A DNA stretch of 7,162 bases from Anaerolineaceae bacterium. GTDB lineage: Bacteria; Chloroflexota; Anaerolineae; Anaerolineales; Anaerolineaceae. Location: NCBI GenBank assembly GCA_028714615.1, contig JAQTMA010000208.1, forward strand, positions 1-7,162, given 5' to 3'. How positions within the stretch are numbered: the first letter of the stretch is position 1; every line of letters begins with the position of its first letter. Position numbers and translations under genes: made by a program. The notes below the pieces were generated by a model. That model saw nothing but the letters and a program-made list of their open reading frames with translations, was not told where the DNA came from and searched no databases. This document shows positions 1-6,877 of this stretch, in pieces.

Positions 1-535
1 AGGTCGTGGATTCCATCTCTTCCAGGATACTGTAGAGCAGCTCGAGCAAGATGGTTTTTACCGATTCTTTGTCGTGCGCTGTACAGGGAAGCAACTTCAC
101 GTTGGGATCCAGGCGGAGCGCGTTGCGCACGTCCTCCACTTCCCAGGCATCGTCCAGATCCTGCTTGTTGGCAGCCACCACGTAGGGAGTCGGGGCATAA
201 GCCCGGAAGGTCTCCAAGATGCTGCGCGCCTCGCGGAAGGTCTCCGGCCGCGTGCTGTCGATCATCACGATAAAACCCAGCATCCCCTCAGAGAGGATCT
301 CCCACATGAAGTCAAAACGCTTCTGGCCAGGGGTACCGAATAAATAAAGCACCAGGTCTTCGTCGACCGTGATGCGTCCAAAATCCATAGCGACCGTGGT
401 GGTTTCTTTGATTTTCTCGACTTCAGAGGAAATCTTCCTTTCAGTCGAGACGACGTCAATTTCGCTGACCGAGCGGATAAACTCCGTTTTGCCGGCACTG
501 AAAGGACCTGTGACCACCATTTTGACCGTCTGCAT
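1..535 (-). CDS. Small Ras-like GTPase (CvnD/MglA-like, COG2229 type), 3' end outside window
   Basis: This reading frame begins at ATG 535-533 and runs off the left edge after 178 codons with no stop. A GAGGA Shine-Dalgarno (549-545) sits 9 nt upstream. The protein is a cytoplasmic P-loop GTPase. Visible motifs: Walker A/G1 GPFSAGKT (residues 10-17), a switch I region with TTTVAMDFG (45-53), G3 as FGTPGQKRF (66-74), G4 NKQD (123-126), and a G5-like CTA (151-153). The usual G3 aspartate (DxxG) is replaced by Gly67. This is typical of the bacterial FGTPGQ group, which includes the GTPase of Streptomyces conservons, and MglA-type polarity GTPases also deviate at this site. Such proteins usually act as GDP/GTP switches with a roadblock/MglB-type partner; none is visible here, but one could lie further left. 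It follows the DUF4388 gene by 24 bp, so the two are probably co-transcribed. The family call is firm; the cellular role is unknown. ATG at codon 6 is an alternative start. Confidence 0.9.
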   Translation of the reverse strand, partial: MQTVKMVVTGPFSAGKTEFIRSVSEIDVVSTERKISSEVEKIKETTTVAMDFGRITVDEDLVLYLFGTPGQKRFDFMWEILSEGMLGFIVMIDSTRPETFREARSILETFRAYAPTPYVVAANKQDLDDAWEVEDVRNALRLDPNVKLLPCTAHDKESVKTILLELLYSILEEMESTT

Positions 536-559
536 AGCGAAACGTCCTCGGAAGCGAGT

Positions 560-1372
560 TTATAGCGAACGAATTCGGCTGATAAGCTTGTTGACCAACC
601 CTTTTTGTGCTTCCTTGCTGACGGTTGGGAGTGACCGGCTAGGGAGCACTGCGGCTCCTTCCGGGCGGATGATCTCGGTCAGTCCGGCCTGCAACAGGCT
701 GTAAATGATCCGGCGGATCTCCATATCGTTCATTTTGGTTGCCCGGGCGATTTGCCGAATGGTGTTTTTGGGGTTGACAAAAGATACTACCCGCCATTCT
801 TCGACGCTCAGGCTCACGTTGCGGATATTGGCTCCAGGCCGGTCGGCAAACTTGAGGGCCATCTCCAGGCTGGGAATCTCTGCCTGGAGCTGCTCCCACT
901 CGCGCATCTGGCGAGAGCCTTCGATGATCAGGTTCTCAAGGTTGAGGCGCACCCCAATTTTATCATCCGGAATCCCCAGGCTGCTGTCAAAACAAAATGC
1001 CCCTTCCACCCAGTTGAACAAGCGGCGTACCACGCTGACAGCGTACTGCTGCAGGCTGCCGAGCACGTCCTGTTGGGTGATGTATCCGGCATTGACCAGC
1101 AGCAAGCCGAGCTCCTTATCGCTCATATGGCTGGCGCGTTCTTTGAGGATGCGATACTGTCCGGCGCTGATCTTCCGATTGTTGTGCAACACGGAAGGCA
1201 AACTGTTATCCTCACGCTCAAGCATGGCAAAGGCCAGCTTACCCTCGCGGAAAGTAACCCGGGCAGTATCACGCGGGTTTTCGATGACCAGGGTCCCGGT
1301 TTTATGAGCCAGGTTGACCAGATTTAATATTTGGGTTACAGGGAAATCGCGCAGATTACCTTTTAGCGCCAT
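560..1372 (-). CDS. DUF4388 domain protein with C-terminal winged-helix-like region
   Basis: This is a complete 270-residue protein. Its ATG (1372-1370) is preceded by GAGGG (1383-1379) with a 6-nt spacer. Residues 1-50 show the DUF4388 (PATAN-like) signature: LKGNLRDFPVTQILNLV, then KTGTLVIE, then VTFREGKLAFA, a small beta-rich fold seen in bacterial regulators and gliding/polarity proteins. The middle continues the family pattern with LLVNAGYITQQDV (91-103) and LFNWVEGAFCFD (118-129). Residues 191-236 (EEWRVVSFVNPKNTIRQIARATKMND through AGLTEIIR) look like a winged-helix module of the kind that follows DUF4388 in many proteins. No signal peptide or membrane segment is visible, so it is probably cytoplasmic. 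It is the first gene of a two-gene leftward unit with the FGTPGQ-type GTPase. A role as regulator, scaffold or partner for that GTPase is inferred from context. Domain identity is confident; function is not established. Confidence 0.88.
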   Translation of the reverse strand: MALKGNLRDFPVTQILNLVNLAHKTGTLVIENPRDTARVTFREGKLAFAMLEREDNSLPSVLHNNRKISAGQYRILKERASHMSDKELGLLLVNAGYITQQDVLGSLQQYAVSVVRRLFNWVEGAFCFDSSLGIPDDKIGVRLNLENLIIEGSRQMREWEQLQAEIPSLEMALKFADRPGANIRNVSLSVEEWRVVSFVNPKNTIRQIARATKMNDMEIRRIIYSLLQAGLTEIIRPEGAAVLPSRSLPTVSKEAQKGLVNKLISRIRSL

Positions 1373-1378
1373 AGAAGG

Positions 1379-1383
1379 CCCTC
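1379..1383 (-). promoter_or_regulatory. Shine-Dalgarno for the DUF4388 gene
   Basis: GAGGG on the minus strand lies 6 nt before ATG 1372-1370. It supports that start and the roughly 47-nt leader predicted from the leftward promoter. Confidence 0.6.
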
Positions 1384-1393
1384 GAAGAACGCT

Positions 1394-1415
1394 ATCCCAA
1401 CCGAAAAGATGGGAT
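1394..1415 (-). promoter_or_regulatory. Short inverted repeat in the leftward leader
   Basis: ATCCCA (1394-1399) and TGGGAT (1410-1415) form a 6-bp inverted repeat around a 10-nt centre. It lies just downstream of the predicted leftward transcription start (about 1419). It could be an operator half-site pair or a weak leader hairpin. A 6-bp arm can arise by chance, so the call is tentative. Confidence 0.25.
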
Positions 1416-1425
1416 CTGTGGGAAA

Positions 1426-1454
1426 ATTATACTTTCAAGAACAACTCGAGTCAA
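1426..1454 (-). promoter_or_regulatory. Sigma70-type promoter for DUF4388-GTPase unit
   Basis: On the minus strand, TTGACT (1454-1449) is a 5/6 match to the -35 consensus. It is followed by exactly 17 nt and a perfect TATAAT -10 box (1431-1426). The predicted start is near 1419, giving a leader of about 47 nt that contains the GAGGG ribosome binding site. No competing match of this quality was seen between the two divergent genes on this strand. Confidence 0.7.
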
Positions 1455-1540
1455 TCAGCATTCGATTAGTGGTGACGCCTGCTTGCAATCTTGTTAACTC
1501 CAAACCGGCTTTCTACGGAAGATCGCCTGGTAGGGTGCCG

Positions 1541-1569
1541 TTGGTAAAAACACGCTTTATCCTTATAAT
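1541..1569 (+). promoter_or_regulatory. Sigma70-type promoter for the rightward operon
   Basis: TTGGTA (1541-1546, 4/6 to the -35 consensus) is followed by a 17-nt spacer and a perfect TATAAT -10 box (1564-1569). The predicted start is near 1576, giving a leader of about 80 nt before ATG 1656. It diverges from the leftward promoter, with 86 bp between the two -35 boxes. It would drive the GAF-GGDEF gene and probably the three genes after it, which show only short gaps. Confidence 0.65.
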
Positions 1570-1617
1570 TACTGCTATTGCAAGATGTACGCCAACCCAG
1601 GCATCTTTCGGGAACCT

Positions 1618-1636
1618 ACGGCAAATGATTTGCCGT
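1618..1636 (+). promoter_or_regulatory. Perfect 19-bp dyad upstream of the ribosome binding site (operator or leader hairpin)
   Basis: ACGGCAAAT, a central G, then ATTTGCCGT form a perfect dyad with 9-bp arms. In RNA this would fold as an 8-bp stem with a TGA loop. It lies about 42-60 nt downstream of the predicted transcription start and ends 6 nt before the AAAAGG ribosome binding site. That position suits either a repressor operator or a leader hairpin affecting ribosome access. There is no U-tract, so it is not a classical terminator. Confidence 0.5.
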
Positions 1637-1642
1637 CAAGCG

Positions 1643-1648
1643 AAAAGG
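1643..1648 (+). promoter_or_regulatory. Ribosome binding site that decides the GAF-GGDEF start
   Basis: AAAAGG (1643-1648) is only 1 nt from ATG 1650 but 7 nt from ATG 1656. The spacing favours 1656 as the initiation codon, shortening the protein by two residues. Confidence 0.5.
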
Positions 1649-1655
1649 TATGTTG

Positions 1656-2891
1656 ATGACCGTCAATATTAATTCCGATCTTCTCCGCAAAGTAGTTAAA
1701 GGGCTCGAAGGGGATAAGATTACTCGCGCTGACCGCAGTTTCCTGATCCGTTTACTGCGCGAACTATTGGAGGCTACTGAAAAAACTCCCCAGATCGAAG
1801 GGGAGCCACAATCTTTCATCAAGGTAATCATCCAAAACCCGGCGAACCAGCGCTTGCAGCAAATCCTGGACGAGCAAGTTGCCGAGCAAGAACGCCAGCG
1901 GCGAAGCGAGCTAACCGAAATCACCAGCGCCAGTTTAAGCGCAAGCCTGCGTACCGTCCTGGATGCTTCCTTCGAACAAGTGGATGGCTTGTATGATGCC
2001 TACATTTTCCTCTATGAATCCGGCCGCCTGGCTTATGGAGCCGGTCGGGCGGCCACTTCGCGGGATGATCTTCCCTGGCGTTCCCCGCGTCCACGGGGGT
2101 TGACATATACAGTCGCTCGCCTCGGTCAAACGATGGTCATCCCAGATATGAGCACCCACCCGCTCTTCGCCGATTTGAACTGGACGGGCTCGATCATCGG
2201 GTTGCCGCTCAAGATCGGCCCGCGCGTCGTGGGCGTGCTGACCATCTCACGCCGCCCCATGCACGAGTTTACCGAAACCGAGCTGCACATCCTCCAGTCG
2301 ATAGCCGATCAATGCGCCGTGGTCATTGAGAACGCGCGCATCGGCAACCTGGCGAAGGAACAAGTCCGCATCGACGCCGCAACGGGTTTGCATAACCGTC
2401 GCGCCCTGGAGGAACTCTTGGAGAAGGAAGTGATCAATGCTGCTGATGGGCAGGTGCCATTTGCCTTGTTCATGCTCGACCTGGATGGTTATGAAGAAAT
2501 CAACAGGCGCTACGGCCATTCTGCAGGTGATTTTTTGCTGGCTGAAACGGCCACTGCCATCAGCAAAGATCTGCGAAAAACCGACTTCTTAGCACGCTAC
2601 GGCGCTTCGCGTTACAGCCTGGTTTTGAGCCAAACCGACCGCAGCACCGCCTTGAGCATCTCCGAGCGTATCCAGGATATCACCTCCCGCCGGCGTTTCA
2701 ACCTGCCCGAAAAAGGCGCACGGAAAGTCAGTGTTTCGATTGGCATCGCTGTGTTTCCGGAAGACGGTCCAACCTCCCATAAGATGATAGAATCGGCCAG
2801 CAACGCCCTGTTGCAAGCCAGTAATGAACCCGGTTCGGTTCAGTTCGCCAGCCAGCCGGCGGAAAGCAGTCCTCCCCCCCTGGCCCCATAA
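1656..2891 (+). CDS. GAF-GGDEF protein with degenerate catalytic motif, likely c-di-GMP receptor
   Basis: The protein has 411 residues from ATG 1656, preferred over ATG 1650 because of ribosome binding site spacing. An N-terminal helical, charged stretch (about 1-90, with a QILDEQVAEQERQRRSEL coiled-coil-like segment) precedes a GAF domain (about 90-230, ending IGLPLKIGPRVVGVL and FTETELHILQSIADQCAVVIENARI). A GGDEF domain follows (about 236-395) with DAATGLHNRR (240-249) and LDLDGYEEINRRYGHSAGD (274-292). The active-site GGDEF is GASRY (316-320), so both acidic residues needed for metal binding and catalysis are gone. The product-binding I-site RxxD is intact as RKTD (307-310), with the standard spacing to the motif. 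The first Mg-binding Asp (D275) and the guanine-contacting Asn and Asp (N283, D292) are also kept. Diguanylate cyclase activity is therefore unlikely; binding of c-di-GMP (or GTP) as an effector is inferred. No membrane segment is visible. The C-terminal tail is proline-rich. Confidence 0.88.
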   Translation: MTVNINSDLLRKVVKGLEGDKITRADRSFLIRLLRELLEATEKTPQIEGEPQSFIKVIIQNPANQRLQQILDEQVAEQERQRRSELTEITSASLSASLRTVLDASFEQVDGLYDAYIFLYESGRLAYGAGRAATSRDDLPWRSPRPRGLTYTVARLGQTMVIPDMSTHPLFADLNWTGSIIGLPLKIGPRVVGVLTISRRPMHEFTETELHILQSIADQCAVVIENARIGNLAKEQVRIDAATGLHNRRALEELLEKEVINAADGQVPFALFMLDLDGYEEINRRYGHSAGDFLLAETATAISKDLRKTDFLARYGASRYSLVLSQTDRSTALSISERIQDITSRRRFNLPEKGARKVSVSIGIAVFPEDGPTSHKMIESASNALLQASNEPGSVQFASQPAESSPPPLAP

Positions 2892-2905
2892 CCTTGAACC
2901 GCCCT

Positions 2906-2909
2906 GGAG
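2906..2909 (+). promoter_or_regulatory. Ribosome binding site that decides the lipid-kinase start
   Basis: GGAG at 2906-2909 lies 8 nt before ATG 2918. The longer frame would start at TTG 2894, only 2 nt after the upstream stop, with no recognisable Shine-Dalgarno. ATG 2918 is therefore preferred. Confidence 0.6.
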
Positions 2910-2917
2910 TCCCATCA

Positions 2918-3832
2918 ATGCCACGCAAAGTCAAACTGATCTTTAATCCCATTGCCAATCTCGGCCGGGCCTGGCCGGTTGCCGCCGCGCTGCGCCCGAT
3001 CGTGTACGAGCTGGGCGGCGCGGATTGGACAGGCACGGTCTACCCTACGCACGCTACCGAGCTGGCCCGACAGGCAGGCGAAGACGGATATGACCTGGTC
3101 GTCGCGATGGGCGGGGATGGCACGGTCCATGAGGTCGTCAATGGCTTGATGCAGCTACCCCCTGAGCGGCGCCCGTCCCTGGGGGTTGTGCCGGTCGGGT
3201 CGGGGAATGACTTTGCCTTTGCGCTCGGCATCTCTTCCAAACCCGAGCAAGCCTTACGCCAGGTGCTCACCGGAGATCTTCACCCAATCGATATCGGCCG
3301 GGTGTGCGACAATTTCGGTCGCAACGAGTATTGGACGAATACCATTGGGATCGGTTTTGACACCATCGTGACCATCTATTCGCGCAAAGTACCCCTCTTT
3401 CAAGGCTTCGCCGTCTATTTTCTGGCCGTCCTGCAGACCATCTTGTTCAACCACGAGCCCTTCCGTCTGGAATTAAAGGTGGATGGGCAACGATCCTCGC
3501 GCGAGGTGATCATGTTGGTGCTGTGCAATGGCAAGCGCGAGGGTGGGGGTTTTCTGATCGATCCGCAGGCAAGCGTGCAGGATGGCTCCTTCAGCTACCT
3601 GGCGATCGACACGGTCTCACGCCTGCGTATGTTGGCAACCATCCCGTATTTTCTCAATGGCACGCATCACAAGCTCGCTTACGTGCATGCGGCGCCTTTC
3701 CGCCAACTGGAGCTTAGCTCTACCCGCTCGCTGTATATTCACACCGACGGCGAGGTCTTCGCCGGTTTTGGCTCGCGGGTAAACCACCTCACGGTCGAAA
3801 CGCTGCCTGGAGCCATTAACGCGGTCTTTTAG
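2918..3832 (+). CDS. Diacylglycerol kinase-family lipid kinase (YegS/BmrU/DgkB-like)
   Basis: This is a complete 304-residue protein starting at ATG 2918 (a TTG at 2894 would add eight residues). The family phosphorylates a lipid hydroxyl such as diacylglycerol or a sphingoid base with ATP, at the inner face of the membrane. Visible motifs: NPIANLGRA (10-18, the N-terminal NPxxG-like strand), the nucleotide-binding GGDGTVHEVVNGL (65-77), GVVPVGSGNDFA (89-100, with Ser where Thr is usual), GIGFDT (144-149), the family's GGGF...P.A..DG block (209-223), and HTDGE (275-279), the conserved C-terminal DGE. The length is normal for TIGR00147-type proteins (about 300). A hydrophobic stretch, FQGFAVYFLAVLQTILF (161-177), probably aids membrane contact. 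It follows the GAF-GGDEF gene by 26 bp and is likely co-transcribed. The exact lipid substrate cannot be told from sequence; roles in phospholipid recycling or undecaprenol/ceramide-like phosphorylation are open. Confidence 0.9.
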   Translation: MPRKVKLIFNPIANLGRAWPVAAALRPIVYELGGADWTGTVYPTHATELARQAGEDGYDLVVAMGGDGTVHEVVNGLMQLPPERRPSLGVVPVGSGNDFAFALGISSKPEQALRQVLTGDLHPIDIGRVCDNFGRNEYWTNTIGIGFDTIVTIYSRKVPLFQGFAVYFLAVLQTILFNHEPFRLELKVDGQRSSREVIMLVLCNGKREGGGFLIDPQASVQDGSFSYLAIDTVSRLRMLATIPYFLNGTHHKLAYVHAAPFRQLELSSTRSLYIHTDGEVFAGFGSRVNHLTVETLPGAINAVF

Positions 3833-3870
3833 CATCCTTTTCCACTCAATCTTGTCCCTGGATTCCCGGC

Positions 3871-5502
3871 ATGCCTGATTTATCCCACACTCTACAGGAT
3901 CGCGACCTGGGTTTCCTGCGCATTGTCGCTGCCCGCTGGGGAATCGATCTTACGGCGCCAGACGCGCGCACTGCCCTGGAACAACTGGTTGCCGGCCTAT
4001 CGGAGGAAGAACGGGGTGCAGAAATGCTGGAAGCCTTGCCCGCTGGCGCGCGGTTGGCTTTGGAAGCGCTGCAGCGAGAGGGAGGGCGCCTGCCGTGGCT
4101 TGAATTCACGCGCACCTATGGAGCGGTCCGCGAGATGGGACCTGCCCGGCGCGATCGCGAACGCCCCGACCTGCACCCTGTGTCGGTGACAGAGAGCTTA
4201 TGGTACCGCGTATTACTTGCCCGCGGTTTTTTCGACACCCCCAAAGGACCGCTTGAATTCGCTTATATTCCCGATGAGCTGATCGCATTGTTGCCTTCCC
4301 CCGCTCCAGCCGAGGCGCAGCCGCCGGGTTGCCCGGCGGCTGTGGATCGCTATGCGCAGGTCTTCGCAGCAGACGACAGCTTGCTAGACCAGGCCTGCAC
4401 GCTGTTAGCGGCTCTGCGCTTGAATATCCAACCCCCTCCCGGTCCGGCGCCTGCTGATGCATTGCGAGCCCTGCTGGTCGCGGCCGGGCTAATCGATGCG
4501 AATGGCGCCCCGGCCATCGAAGCTTCGCGCCTGTTCCTGGAGGCCGCCCGGGCGGATGCACTCGTGCTGTTATTTCAGGCCTGGCAGTCTAGCCCGCATG
4601 TCAACGAGCTGCGCCTGCTTCCTGGCCTATCGTGCGAGGGCGAATGGCGCAATGACCCCGTCGCCGCCCGGCATGCGATCCTGGGGTGGGTGCAGCAGCT
4701 TCCTGCCCGAACCTGGTGGGACCTGGATGCCATGATCGCCGGGATACGCGAGCGCCAGCCGGATTTTCAACGCACAGCCGGCGAATACGACTCCTGGTTC
4801 ATCCGCCAGGAGAGTACCGGGCAATACCTGCGCGGCTTCGCGCATTGGAACGCGGTCGAAGGCGAGTTGGTGCGCTACCTGGTGACCGGGCCGCTGCACT
4901 GGCTTGGTGCAGTGGACCTGGGAGCTCCTGATGACCAGACGCGTCCGGCTGCTTTTCGACTCTCCGCCTGGGCCGCCGATCTGTTTACCGGCGCCGCTCC
5001 CCGCGGTCTGGCGGGTGAGGAGGGGTTGCTGCAAGTGCTCGCGGATGGACGCATCCGCATTCCGCGCCTGGCTCCCCGCGCCGTACGCTACCAGGTGGCG
5101 CGCTTCTGCGCCTGGGAAGACGGTACACCGGGAGAATATCGTTACCGCATCACTCCTGCCTCACTCGAACGCGCCCGTAAGCAAGGTCTGCGCGTTAGCC
5201 ACCTGTTGAGTTTGTTGCGGCGGACTGCCAGCGCACCTCCTACCCCCAACCTGGTGCGCGCGCTGGAGCACTGGGACGATAACGGTACCCAGGCTGATTT
5301 CGAGCAGGTGATAGTGCTACGCGTCAAATCACCCGAGATCTTAGCAGCTCTCCGAAAATCCCGGGCAGCCCGTTTTCTGGGTGATCCTTTGGGTCCGGCA
5401 GCGGTGATCGTCAAGGCCGGCGCCCGCGAGAAAGTGCTCCAGGCATTGGTCGAGCTCGGTTACCTGGCGGAAGCCGGGTTCAATCACGAGAAGATCGTAT
5501 AA
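3871..5502 (+). CDS. Helicase-associated-domain protein (Helicase_C_3 / XPB-Ssl2 N-terminal-like), no motor
   Basis: The protein has 543 residues. The start is ATG 3871; no clear Shine-Dalgarno precedes it, so initiation may be weak or depend on translation of the upstream gene 38 bp away. The N-terminal part (1-140) is helical. A Pro/Ala-rich linker follows (about 142-158). The C-terminal half matches the Helicase_C_3 pattern as I recall it: [23 protein letters not shown] (347-371), [15 protein letters not shown] (386-400), the strongly typical [16 protein letters not shown] (425-440) with [26 protein letters not shown] (443-468), and [23 protein letters not shown] (482-504) leading to a final [24 protein letters not shown]. 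In other bacteria this domain occurs alone or beside XPB-like helicases. No Walker A, DEAD/DEAH or other helicase motif is present, so it is not itself a helicase. A nucleic-acid or protein-binding role is inferred. No signal peptide or membrane segment is seen. Confidence 0.72.
   Translation: MPDLSHTLQDRDLGFLRIVAARWGIDLTAPDARTALEQLVAGLSEEERGAEMLEALPAGARLALEALQREGGRLPWLEFTRTYGAVREMGPARRDRERPDLHPVSVTESLWYRVLLARGFFDTPKGPLEFAYIPDELIALLPSPAPAEAQPPGCPAAVDRYAQVFAADDSLLDQACTLLAALRLNIQPPPGPAPADALRALLVAAGLIDANGAPAIEASRLFLEAARADALVLLFQAWQSSPHVNELRLLPGLSCEGEWRNDPVAARHAILGWVQQLPARTWWDLDAMIAGIRERQPDFQRTAGEYDSWFIRQESTGQYLRGFAHWNAVEGELVRYLVTGPLHWLGAVDLGAPDDQTRPAAFRLSAWAADLFTGAAPRGLAGEEGLLQVLADGRIRIPRLAPRAVRYQVARFCAWEDGTPGEYRYRITPASLERARKQGLRVSHLLSLLRRTASAPPTPNLVRALEHWDDNGTQADFEQVIVLRVKSPEILAALRKSRAARFLGDPLGPAAVIVKAGAREKVLQALVELGYLAEAGFNHEKIV
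4318..4342 (+). repeat. Perfect 11-bp GC-rich inverted repeat inside the linker-coding region
   Basis: CAGCCGCCGGG (4318-4328), TTG, then CCCGGCGGCTG (4332-4342) is a perfect palindrome with a 3-nt loop. It encodes QPPGCPAA (residues 150-157) at the Pro/Ala-rich linker of the helicase-associated protein. In mRNA it would be a very stable hairpin. It may be a small REP-like insertion tolerated in a linker, or chance in GC-rich DNA. Confidence 0.5.
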
Positions 5503-5524
5503 TCTACCTGTCAACATCTATAGA

Positions 5525-5532
5525 GAGAGGAG
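5525..5532 (+). promoter_or_regulatory. Strong ribosome binding site of the kbl-like gene
   Basis: GAGAGGAG lies directly before ATG 5537, within the purine-rich AGAGAGAGGAG run (5522-5532). It is the clearest Shine-Dalgarno of the rightward operon, so this gene may be translated more strongly than its upstream neighbours. Confidence 0.6.
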
Positions 5533-5536
5533 TCAT

Positions 5537-6721
5537 ATGTCGACCAAGCTAGTATGGATCCAGAAGGAGATCGAGAACCTCAAACAGTCCGGCTTGTATA
5601 ACCGCATCCGCACCCTGAGCTCACCTCAAGGCGCCTGGCTGGTGGTGGATGGCAAGCGCGTTTTGAATTTCTGTTCGAACAACTACCTCGGGCTGGCCAA
5701 CGATCCCCGCCTGGTGAAAGCGTCTCAAGAGGCAACGGGGAAGTACGGCGTCGGACCGGGAGCAGTGCGCTCCATCGCCGGAACGATGGAATTGCACCTG
5801 GAGCTCGAACGGCGCCTGGCTGCTTTCAAAGGGGTAGAAGCCGCGATCACCTTCCAATCCGGCTTTACCGCCAACCTGGCTACCATCCCTGCCCTGGTGG
5901 GCAAGGAGGACGTCATCTTCTCGGATGAGCTCAACCATGCCAGTATCATCGATGCCAGCCGGCTGTCTGGAGCGCGCATTGTCCGCTATGCGCATGCCAA
6001 CCCCGCCGACCTGGACCAGCAGATCCACTCTGCAGCCGGCAGCTACCAGCGGGCGCTCATCGTTACCGATGGAGTTTTCAGCATGGATGGGGATATTGCC
6101 CCACTGGACAAGATTTGCGAAGTCTCAACAATCCACGACATGCTTTTAATGGTGGATGACGCCCACGGAGAAGGCGTGATGGGCAAAGGAGGTCGCGGCA
6201 TCGTCGATCATTTCCACCTGCACGGCAAGGTGGATGTGGAGATCGGCACACTCTCGAAGGCTTTCGGCGTGGTCGGCGGGGTGGTTGCCGGGAATGCTGT
6301 CGTGGTCGAATGGCTGCGCCAACGTGGGCGCCCGTTTTTATTCTCTTCGGCAGTCACGATCCCGGATGTGGCCGCAAGCCTGGCTGCGCTGGATATCCTG
6401 GAAGAGTCGACCGAGCTGGTCGACCGGCTGTGGGAGAACGCACACTATTTCAAAGCCGAGATGAAGCAGATGGGATTCAACACCGGGTCGAGCGTCACGC
6501 CGATTACGCCGGTTATGCTGGGTGAAGCCCCCCTGGCCCAACAATTCAGCCGCGAGCTGTTTACGGAAGGCGTTTTCGCCATGCCCATCGGCTATCCCAC
6601 CGTCCCACAAGGGAAAGCGCGCATCCGCGTGATGATTTCTGCCGCCCATTCCCGCGAAGATTTGGATCAAGGGTTGGAAGCTTTTGCGCGGGTCGGGAAA
6701 CGCCTTTCCGTGGCTGGCTAA
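5537..6721 (+). CDS. kbl: Glycine C-acetyltransferase (2-amino-3-ketobutyrate CoA ligase) / BioF-family PLP enzyme
   Basis: The protein has 394 residues, the normal length for Kbl (about 395-400). It belongs to the alpha-oxoamine synthase family of PLP enzymes (Kbl, BioF, HemA, Spt). Kbl interconverts 2-amino-3-oxobutanoate plus CoA with glycine plus acetyl-CoA, in threonine breakdown in the cytoplasm. Visible features: the N-terminal [12 protein letters not shown] (43-54), [21 protein letters not shown] (71-91), NHAS (133-136, His stacking on PLP), [14 protein letters not shown] (177-190), [11 protein letters not shown] (206-216, Asp207 for the PLP ring nitrogen), [11 protein letters not shown] (238-248, Schiff-base Lys241) and [10 protein letters not shown] (362-371, Arg for the substrate carboxylate). 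The sequence [12 protein letters not shown] with a preceding [12 protein letters not shown] favours the Kbl-like branch, but 8-amino-7-oxononanoate synthase (BioF) or a dual-substrate enzyme cannot be excluded. No biotin gene and no complete tdh is visible. It starts 34 bp after the previous gene and is the last complete gene of the operon. Confidence 0.85.
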   Translation: MSTKLVWIQKEIENLKQSGLYNRIRTLSSPQGAWLVVDGKRVLNFCSNNYLGLANDPRLVKASQEATGKYGVGPGAVRSIAGTMELHLELERRLAAFKGVEAAITFQSGFTANLATIPALVGKEDVIFSDELNHASIIDASRLSGARIVRYAHANPADLDQQIHSAAGSYQRALIVTDGVFSMDGDIAPLDKICEVSTIHDMLLMVDDAHGEGVMGKGGRGIVDHFHLHGKVDVEIGTLSKAFGVVGGVVAGNAVVVEWLRQRGRPFLFSSAVTIPDVAASLAALDILEESTELVDRLWENAHYFKAEMKQMGFNTGSSVTPITPVMLGEAPLAQQFSRELFTEGVFAMPIGYPTVPQGKARIRVMISAAHSREDLDQGLEAFARVGKRLSVAG

Positions 6722-6789
6722 GCCCGGTTGGGAGTCTGGAAGACAGTGAACCCTCACCCTCCGCTGCCCTACGGCACGCCGTTCTTGAT

Positions 6790-6836
6790 GAAGACAACTG
6801 TGGAATCCACCACAACCCTCACCCCAACCCTCTCCC
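6790..6836 (-). repeat. 47-bp inverted copy of the repeat module
   Basis: Positions 6790-6836 are the exact reverse complement of 6964-7010 in the right-hand array, 47 of 47 bases. The match continues outward with one mismatch (TGAT before 6791 versus GTCA after the right-hand copies). The exactness points to recent duplication or gene-conversion-like homogenisation. Confidence 0.85.
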
Positions 6837-6877
6837 TTGGAGAAAAGCGAATCCATCCAGCATCTTGACTTGGAGTC

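Noticed and set aside
705..1327. Two long plus-strand frames of about 190-200 codons opposite the DUF4388 gene
   Set aside because: Both are shadows of the DUF4388 reading frame, which has family motifs, a ribosome binding site and a promoter.
1582..1607. AAGATG / CATCTT 6-bp inverted repeat in the rightward leader
   Set aside because: It has short AT-rich arms with a 14-nt loop, easily due to chance, and no second feature supports it.
2874..2880. Run of seven C near the 3' end of the GAF-GGDEF gene, as a phase-variable tract
   Set aside because: It is short, in a Pro-rich tail a few codons before the stop, and slippage would leave all domains intact. Only strain comparison would revive it.
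3833..3870. Possible terminator between lipid kinase and helicase-associated gene
   Set aside because: There is no GC-rich stem and no U-tract, so the genes are more likely co-transcribed.
5498..5503. TATAAT overlapping the stop codon before kbl, as a possible internal promoter
   Set aside because: No -35-like hexamer lies 16-18 nt upstream and there is no TG extension. The box is largely created by the TAA stop. Weak internal initiation cannot be excluded.
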